Assembly: GCA_028701815.1 (NCBI GenBank) | Contig: JAQVPY010000131.1 | Location: 1-6,274 of the forward strand | DNA from: Bacteroidales bacterium | GTDB taxonomy: Bacteria; Bacteroidota; Bacteroidia; Bacteroidales; BM520 | Direction of reading: 5' to 3' | Length of the DNA stretch: 6,274 bases | Shown here: piece by piece, positions 1 to 4,254 of the stretch | Layout of the letters: each line of letters opens with the position of its first letter | Numbering within the stretch: position 1 is the stretch's first letter | Made by a program: the position numbers and the translations under genes | Notes under the pieces: generated by a model | Databases searched by the model: none | Told to the model about the DNA's origin: nothing | The model's input: the letters and a program-made list of their open reading frames with translations, nothing else

Positions 1-1404
1 GAGTGGAAGGTAAATGTTTATGGACAGGGTAAGTCGTGGATTGATGCGGGACTCCACCCCCGGGCTGTAACTCGCGATCTCGACTGGGGTGTGAAAGTGC
101 CTCTGAAAGAAGCCGAGGGGAAGGTTTTATATGTATGGTTTGACGCACCTATCGGCTATATCTCCGCAACTAAAGATCTAACTCCCGAATGGGAAAAATA
201 TTGGAAAGATAAAGATACGAGACTCATACATTTTATCGGAAAGGATAATATCGTGTTCCACTGTATCATATTCCCGTCGATGTTGAAGGCTGAAGGGTCT
301 TATATTCTCCCTGATAATGTGCCCGCTTTCGAATTTTTGAATCTCGAAGGCGACAAAATTTCCACGTCTCGCAATTGGGCGGTGTGGCTTCATGAATATC
401 TGCGGGATTTTCCAAACAAGCAGGATGTGTTGCGCTATGTGTTGACGGCAAATGCGCCGGAGACTAAAGATAACGATTTTACATGGAAGGATTTCCAGAC
501 TAAAAACAACAGTGAACTTCTTGCCATCTTCGGCAATTTTGTAAACAGGACGATGGTACTCACGCAGAAATATTTCGATGGCATTGTCCCTGCCCGCGGC
601 GAGCTTACGGAGCTTGACAGGGAGACCATGAAAGAGATAACAGCTATTCCTCAACGAGTTGCAGTCGACCTCGATAATTTTAAATTCAGGGATTCTCTGA
701 GCGATATGATGAGTCTCGCCCGTTTGGGTAATAAATATCTTACCGAGACTGAACCGTGGAAAGTCTATAAGGAAAATCCGGAGAGGGTTAAGACGACATT
801 GAATATCGCTCTTCAGATTTGTGCCAATATGGCTAGCGTTTGCGAACCGTTTTTGCCTTTCACTTCCGAAAAGATATTTAAGATGGTTTCTCTCGAGCAT
901 AAGATGTGGAAAGATGCAGGCGATGTAAATCTGCTTGCAGAAGGGACTCGTCTCGGCACGGTAGAGATGCTTTTTGACAGGATTGAAGATGAGGCTATAG
1001 AAAAACAGGTCGACAGGCTTATTGAAACCAAGAAACGTAATGAGGCCGAAAAGCAGGTAGAAGTCAAACCTCAAAAGCCCGAAACCACTTTCGACGATTT
1101 CTCCAAGATAGATTTAAGGACGGGGGTTATCCTCGCTGCCGAAAAGGTTGCCAAGGCCAACAAATTGTTAAAACTCACCGTAGATACGGGAATCGACAAG
1201 CGTATTGTCGTCTCGGGTATTGCTCAATATTTTTCTCCTGAAGAGGTGATAGGAAAGCAGGTGTGTATTCTTGTTAATTTAGCTCCAAGGATGTTAAAGG
1301 GAATTGAGTCGCAGGGCATGATACTGATGGCGGAAGATGCCGACGGAAAGCTGAGTTTTGTGTCTTCTGTGGATAAGATAGCTCCGGGGAGCGAAATAAA
1401 ATAA
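1..1404 (+). CDS. metG: Methionine--tRNA ligase (methionyl-tRNA synthetase), 5' end missing
   Basis: This cytoplasmic class I aminoacyl-tRNA synthetase joins methionine to tRNA-Met using ATP. The reading frame is open from base 1, so 467 C-terminal residues are visible; Bacteroidales MetG is, from memory, near 680 residues. The missing part includes the Rossmann-fold start with the HIGH motif. What remains begins in the connective-peptide region (GLHPRAVTRDLDWG), then YVWFDAPIGY and FIGKDNIVFHCIIFP of the catalytic core. The KMSKS loop reads KISTS (bases 355-369), a relaxed version like the KLSTS of related bacteria. NAPETKDNDFTWKDF leads into the anticodon-binding helical domain (visible residues about 165-300). 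A charged linker follows, then a C-terminal Trbp111/EMAPII-type tRNA-binding domain (visible residues about 364-467, FSKIDLRTG and LAPRMLKGIESQGM), typical of dimeric MetG. The GTG at base 91 is not the start, because conserved MetG sequence precedes it in frame. The gene converges on the next one with a 5-bp gap. Confidence 0.97.
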   Translation, partial: EWKVNVYGQGKSWIDAGLHPRAVTRDLDWGVKVPLKEAEGKVLYVWFDAPIGYISATKDLTPEWEKYWKDKDTRLIHFIGKDNIVFHCIIFPSMLKAEGSYILPDNVPAFEFLNLEGDKISTSRNWAVWLHEYLRDFPNKQDVLRYVLTANAPETKDNDFTWKDFQTKNNSELLAIFGNFVNRTMVLTQKYFDGIVPARGELTELDRETMKEITAIPQRVAVDLDNFKFRDSLSDMMSLARLGNKYLTETEPWKVYKENPERVKTTLNIALQICANMASVCEPFLPFTSEKIFKMVSLEHKMWKDAGDVNLLAEGTRLGTVEMLFDRIEDEAIEKQVDRLIETKKRNEAEKQVEVKPQKPETTFDDFSKIDLRTGVILAAEKVAKANKLLKLTVDTGIDKRIVVSGIAQYFSPEEVIGKQVCILVNLAPRMLKGIESQGMILMAEDADGKLSFVSSVDKIAPGSEIK

Positions 1405-1409
1405 CTTCT

Positions 1410-2180
1410 TTATACTGTTTTCCTGACAATAATAGAAGATTCAATATCGGCATTAAGTCGGAGCAGTTGTTTTGCAGAAGCTCTGAACAAAGCTATTTCG
1501 AGGAATCCGTGTGTCCCGAAAAGGGCTACGAGTTGTGTCTCTTTAGTGTCTTTTCCAAAAGGGCAATAGCGGTCGGATATCTTATCGGTGCTAATTCTCG
1601 GAGATATTATTATTTCAAAATGGTTTTCGCCGATAAAATTGTAGAAGTCTTCCTTTGATATATCTATTATAGCATTGTCATATTCGTCATTATATATAAC
1701 GTGTCCCACTATTTCATTTTCACTTATCACTGTATGACGGAAATCTTTGATTGCTGTCGCGAAATTTTCGGTTTCATCGGCTATTTCACTGATATCTTTA
1801 TTTAAGGCTATTGAGATAGCGGCCTTTGCGAGGGAAATACCTTCTTTGAGTCGATAAATTTTTTCGGGTTTGGAGCTAAATATGAGAGAGAACAGACCGT
1901 TGTCGGTACCAATAAAATAGTGGTTGTTAAAAATGGCGGCGGAAAATAGGGTGGGAGGTGCGCCTACATCAATAATATGAATAGTTCCATAGGGGAAGTA
2001 ATTACATGCGTTTTTAGTAACGAATGCAGCTTCTTTATAGTTGAAAGGCTTGATATTGTTGGATATGTCAATGATAATAGCGTCATCGTTTAATTCTGTC
2101 AGCAGTGAGCCTTTCAGAGCGGCGATGTGGTAGCCGTTTATACCATAATCAGTGGTTAAAGTAATTATCCGTTTATTCAT
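1410..2180 (-). CDS. SAM hydrolase / SAM hydroxide adenosyltransferase family protein (DUF62), divergent
   Basis: This 256-residue protein has the two-domain layout of the DUF62 family. Characterised members split S-adenosylmethionine with water into adenosine and methionine; fluorinase and chlorinase are relatives. Supporting segments are ITLTTDYG (residues 6-13, typical TTDFG), ALKGSLL (21-27), IIDIS plus KPFN (36-47), NYFPYGTIHIID (60-71), FIGTDNGLFSLIF (89-101), the C-terminal-domain start GHVIYNDEYDN (159-169), and FGTHGFLEIAL (221-231). Length is normal. The family signature DPGVGTxR is replaced by DVGAPPTL: the Asp (D71) stays, but the Arg seven residues on is Leu. The HGRD segment carrying the third catalytic residue is not recognisable near residues 114-130. 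Similar erosion occurs, as I recall, in a Bacteroidales subfamily, so hydrolase activity is uncertain. No signal peptide is seen. The frame stays open upstream to 2456, but ATG at 2180 is chosen because family homology begins there and a promoter lies just before it. Expression is probably monocistronic. Confidence 0.87.
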   Translation of the reverse strand: MNKRIITLTTDYGINGYHIAALKGSLLTELNDDAIIIDISNNIKPFNYKEAAFVTKNACNYFPYGTIHIIDVGAPPTLFSAAIFNNHYFIGTDNGLFSLIFSSKPEKIYRLKEGISLAKAAISIALNKDISEIADETENFATAIKDFRHTVISENEIVGHVIYNDEYDNAIIDISKEDFYNFIGENHFEIIISPRISTDKISDRYCPFGKDTKETQLVALFGTHGFLEIALFRASAKQLLRLNADIESSIIVRKTV

Positions 2181-2190
2181 TAAATTTTTT

Positions 2191-2220
2191 TTTGTGAAAG
2201 TAAAAAAAAATATACCTTTG
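2191..2220 (+). promoter_or_regulatory. Bacteroidota-type promoter for phoH-purC
   Basis: TTTG at 2191-2194 is followed after 18 bases by TACCTTTG at 2213-2220. This matches the Bacteroidota sigma-ABfr consensus TTTG-N(17-19)-TAnnTTTG exactly. Transcription should begin a few bases after 2220, giving a leader of roughly 35 nt before the phoH ATG. The spacer is A-rich (nine As at 2202-2210). The leader has no Shine-Dalgarno match, only an A-rich stretch ending in AAAGA before the ATG, as is common in this phylum. The start point is inferred. Confidence 0.78.
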
Positions 2221-2234
2221 TAATTAGTTACAAA
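2217..2234. repeat. 7-bp inverted repeat formed by two opposing -7 elements
   Basis: TTTGTAA (2217-2223) and TTACAAA (2228-2234) are perfect inverted copies separated by TTAG. Each arm contains the TTTG end of one promoter's -7 element, so the dyad axis is the midpoint between the two expected transcription starts. It may be only the geometric result of two facing promoters, or it may also be an operator. No regulator gene is present nearby. Confidence 0.6.
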
Positions 2235-2259
2235 AGTAATAAAAAAATTAAAATATAAA
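2231..2259 (-). promoter_or_regulatory. Bacteroidota-type promoter for the SAM hydrolase family gene
   Basis: On the minus strand TACTTTTG (complement of 2238-2231) fits the TAnnTTTG -7 element. Seventeen bases upstream is TTTA (2259-2256), one base from the TTTG -33 element. Start of transcription a few bases further would give a leader of about 45 nt before ATG at 2180. The element sits inside the untranslated leader of phoH and faces the phoH promoter. It is less certain than the opposing one because the -33 box is imperfect and the region is AT-rich. Confidence 0.55.
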
Positions 2260-2261
2260 GA

Positions 2262-3254
2262 ATGGAAGAAAGCATTTTCAGCCTTTCGAATTATGAACCT
2301 ATAGAAATATATGGTCCTAACGATGCGTATTTGAAGAAGATGAAGGATCTTTTCCCGAAGATAAAAATAATCGCTCGCGGTGAGTTGATAAAGGTTATTG
2401 GCGCAGAGGGTGACAGGCTTGCCTTTGAGCAATATATTGATATGTTGCTTCTTCAATTGGACACAGTAGGGAAGATAACGGAGCAGGATCTTTTAGATTG
2501 TGTAAACAGGGGGAAAGAGGAGAAGTTGTCGGATTCGGCCGGTAATGGCGACTTAATATTATATGGTCACAACGGCAATATGATTACGGCGCGTACACCT
2601 AATCAGCGGGAGATGGTCAAGGCCATGGACGCCAATGACTTGTTGTTTGCGATTGGGCCTGCCGGTTCAGGAAAAACGTTCACCGCGGTAGCATTAGCTG
2701 TAAGGGCGTTAAAAAATAAGGAGATACGGCGTATTATTCTCACGCGTCCGGCTGTGGAGGCGGGGGAGAATCTCGGATTTCTTCCTGGGGATTTAAAAGA
2801 CAAGCTTGATCCTTATTTGCGTCCTTTATATGATGCGTTAAATGAGATGATCCCATCACAAAAGTTAAAAGCCTATATGGAAGACGGTACCATTGAGATA
2901 GCGCCATTGGCCTTTATGCGGGGCCGAACGTTGAACCATGCTTATGCTATTCTCGACGAGGCTCAGAATGCCACCGATAAGCAGTTGAAGATGTTTCTTA
3001 CCCGTATGGGTGAGTTCTCCAAGTTTATCATCACGGGAGACGTTACGCAGATTGATTTGCCGAAGAAATCGAATAGCGGGCTATTGAATGCTCGCAGAAT
3101 TCTTGATGGTATCAACGGCATAAGTTTCGTCCAGTTAGATGAAAAAGATATCATCCGTCATAAGTTAGTGACAAAAATAGTGAGGGCTTATGAAAAGCAT
3201 GAGTCCGATGAAGAAAGGATAGATTACGGACAATATAATTATATAAAATTATGA
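2262..3254 (+). CDS. phoH: PhoH family ATPase (PhoH/YbeZ type)
   Basis: This 330-residue cytoplasmic P-loop ATPase resembles the PhoH/YbeZ (PhoL) family, linked in other bacteria to RNA metabolism and, with YbeY, to ribosome and 16S rRNA maturation. The exact substrate is not known. Residues 1-70 form the N-terminal domain of YbeZ-type proteins, with KIIARGELIKVIGAEGD (35-51) resembling a KH-like RNA-binding turn. The PhoH domain follows: TPNQREMVKAM (112-122), Walker A GPAGSGKT (132-139), ILTRPAVEAGENLGFLPG (159-176), Walker B region YAILDEAQNAT (228-238), the sensor-like stretch ITGDVTQIDLP (257-267), and RHKLVTKIVRAYE (299-311). All key residues are intact and length is normal. ATG at 2262 follows a consensus promoter. 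The stop overlaps the purC start as ATGA. In many bacteria ybeZ sits beside ybeY; here the partner is purC. The symbol is given at family level; orthology to E. coli phoH rather than ybeZ is not claimed. Confidence 0.95.
   Translation: MEESIFSLSNYEPIEIYGPNDAYLKKMKDLFPKIKIIARGELIKVIGAEGDRLAFEQYIDMLLLQLDTVGKITEQDLLDCVNRGKEEKLSDSAGNGDLILYGHNGNMITARTPNQREMVKAMDANDLLFAIGPAGSGKTFTAVALAVRALKNKEIRRIILTRPAVEAGENLGFLPGDLKDKLDPYLRPLYDALNEMIPSQKLKAYMEDGTIEIAPLAFMRGRTLNHAYAILDEAQNATDKQLKMFLTRMGEFSKFIITGDVTQIDLPKKSNSGLLNARRILDGINGISFVQLDEKDIIRHKLVTKIVRAYEKHESDEERIDYGQYNYIKL
3251..3254 (+). other. ATGA stop-start overlap joining phoH and purC
   Basis: The purC ATG (3251-3253) shares bases with the phoH TGA (3252-3254). 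This is a typical termination-reinitiation junction, and no strong Shine-Dalgarno precedes it (the region is AATTATATAAAATT), so purC translation probably depends on ribosomes finishing phoH. Confidence 0.85.
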
Positions 3255-4207
3255 CAAATATTTTGTTATCAACAAGTTTGAAGTTGAAAGACATTAAAAA
3301 TGTTTACCATGGAAAGGTAAGGGATGTGTATAACATCGAAGACAAATATCTATTAATGATAGCCACCGACAGAATTTCCGCATTTGATGTGGTTTTACCC
3401 GAAGGGATTCCTTACAAGGGACAGGTTTTGAGCCAGATAGCCTCTATGTTCCTTGATTCGACGGAAGACATCCTGCCCAACTGGAAGATTGCCATGCCGG
3501 ATCCGACGGTCACTTTTGGAATTTTATGTGATCCTTTTAAGGTTGAGATGGTTATAAGAGGATATCTCACGGGACATGCATGGAGGGAATATAAAGAAGG
3601 TAAAAGAATGCTTTGTGGTATTCCCTTGCCCGAAGGGATGAAAGAGAATCAGAAGTTTGATGAGCCGATAATAACGCCTACGACTAAGGCTATTGAGGGT
3701 CATGATGAGGACATTTCGAGGGAAGAGATAATAGCTGCAGGGCTTGTTTCGGAAGAGGATTACATTCAGCTTGAAAATTATACGCGGAAGTTATATGCAC
3801 GCGGGTGTGAGATTGCCGACAAGCGTGGATTAATACTTGTAGATACCAAATATGAATTTGGAAAGAGTGAGGGAGAGATTTATCTGATAGATGAAATTCA
3901 CACTCCCGATTCGTCGAGATATTTTTACAAAAGCGGATATGAAGAATGTCTGGCTACAGGGACACAGCCGAAGCAACTGTCCAAAGAGTTTGTGAGGCAG
4001 TGGCTTATGGACAATGGGTTCAGCGGACAGGAGGGACAGAAGATACCATATATGTCGCCGGAATTTGTGAAAAGTGTCAGTGATAGGTATATTGAGCTCT
4101 TTGAACATATTACGGGTGAAAAATTCGGCAGGGTTGATTTAACCGATATCGAGAAGAGGGTTGAAGATAATATTACAAAATTTTTAGATATTTACTTGCA
4201 CAGGTAA
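3251..4207 (+). CDS. purC: Phosphoribosylaminoimidazole-succinocarboxamide synthase (SAICAR synthetase)
   Basis: PurC joins CAIR and L-aspartate using ATP to give SAICAR, a step of de novo purine synthesis in the cytoplasm. The 318-residue protein is the longer form (E. coli PurC is about 237 residues; yeast Ade1 is about 306). Diagnostic segments are the ATP-binding loop HGKVRDVY (20-27), ATDRISAFDVVLP (38-50), VEMVIRGYLTGHAWREY (98-114), PTTKAIEGHDEDIS (143-156), GLILVDTKYEFG (193-204), the SAICAR synthetase signature LIDEIHTPDSSRYF (212-225), and QPKQLSKEFVRQWL (239-252). None of the expected residues appears changed. Its ATG overlaps the phoH stop in ATGA, so translation is probably coupled and no separate promoter is needed. 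No PurR-like site or purine riboswitch is seen before phoH or purC. No other pur gene lies in the window. Confidence 0.97.
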   Translation: MTNILLSTSLKLKDIKNVYHGKVRDVYNIEDKYLLMIATDRISAFDVVLPEGIPYKGQVLSQIASMFLDSTEDILPNWKIAMPDPTVTFGILCDPFKVEMVIRGYLTGHAWREYKEGKRMLCGIPLPEGMKENQKFDEPIITPTTKAIEGHDEDISREEIIAAGLVSEEDYIQLENYTRKLYARGCEIADKRGLILVDTKYEFGKSEGEIYLIDEIHTPDSSRYFYKSGYEECLATGTQPKQLSKEFVRQWLMDNGFSGQEGQKIPYMSPEFVKSVSDRYIELFEHITGEKFGRVDLTDIEKRVEDNITKFLDIYLHR

Positions 4208-4219
4208 TAATATTTAATA

Positions 4220-4227
4220 TACCTTTG
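4220..4227 (+). promoter_or_regulatory. Probable -7 element of a recQ promoter
   Basis: TACCTTTG matches TAnnTTTG. It lies within a 15-base string, AATATACCTTTGTAA (4216-4230), that is identical to the phoH promoter core (2209-2223). The upstream -33 box is poor: TTG at 4196-4198 is the nearest candidate, with a spacer of about 21, longer than usual and inside the last purC codons. recQ may be transcribed from here, by read-through from phoH-purC (no terminator is seen between them), or both. Confidence 0.55.
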
Positions 4228-4254
4228 TAAAGAATGACTATTAATAATGAGTTT

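Noticed and set aside
91..93. GTG as the metG start codon
   Set aside because: Bases 1-90 are in the same frame and code for conserved MetG sequence (GLHPRAVTRDLDWG), so the gene continues leftward outside the window.
178..1074. 298-codon open frame on the minus strand, inside metG
   Set aside because: It lies wholly antisense to a gene with clear MetG motifs, and its translation shows no recognisable domain and an unnatural composition. It is an open shadow frame.
1381..1392. GCTCC-GG-GGAGC dyad as an intrinsic terminator
   Set aside because: A full five-pair stem would leave a two-base loop, which cannot form. The four-pair version is weak and is not followed by a T-run on the plus strand.
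1467..1658. 63-codon plus-strand frame between the two convergent genes
   Set aside because: It is antisense to the SAM hydrolase family gene, has no promoter or ribosome site, and its product resembles nothing I know.
2185..2210. T-run and A-run as a terminator or phase-variable tract
   Set aside because: Nine Ts and nine As lie in AT-rich promoter sequence with no preceding stable stem, and they are better explained as promoter spacer and leader.
2181..2456. 92-codon N-terminal extension of the minus-strand SAM hydrolase family gene
   Set aside because: Family homology begins at the ATG at 2180. The extension crosses both promoters and the phoH coding start, and has low-complexity Phe/Lys/Ile content from AT-rich noncoding DNA.
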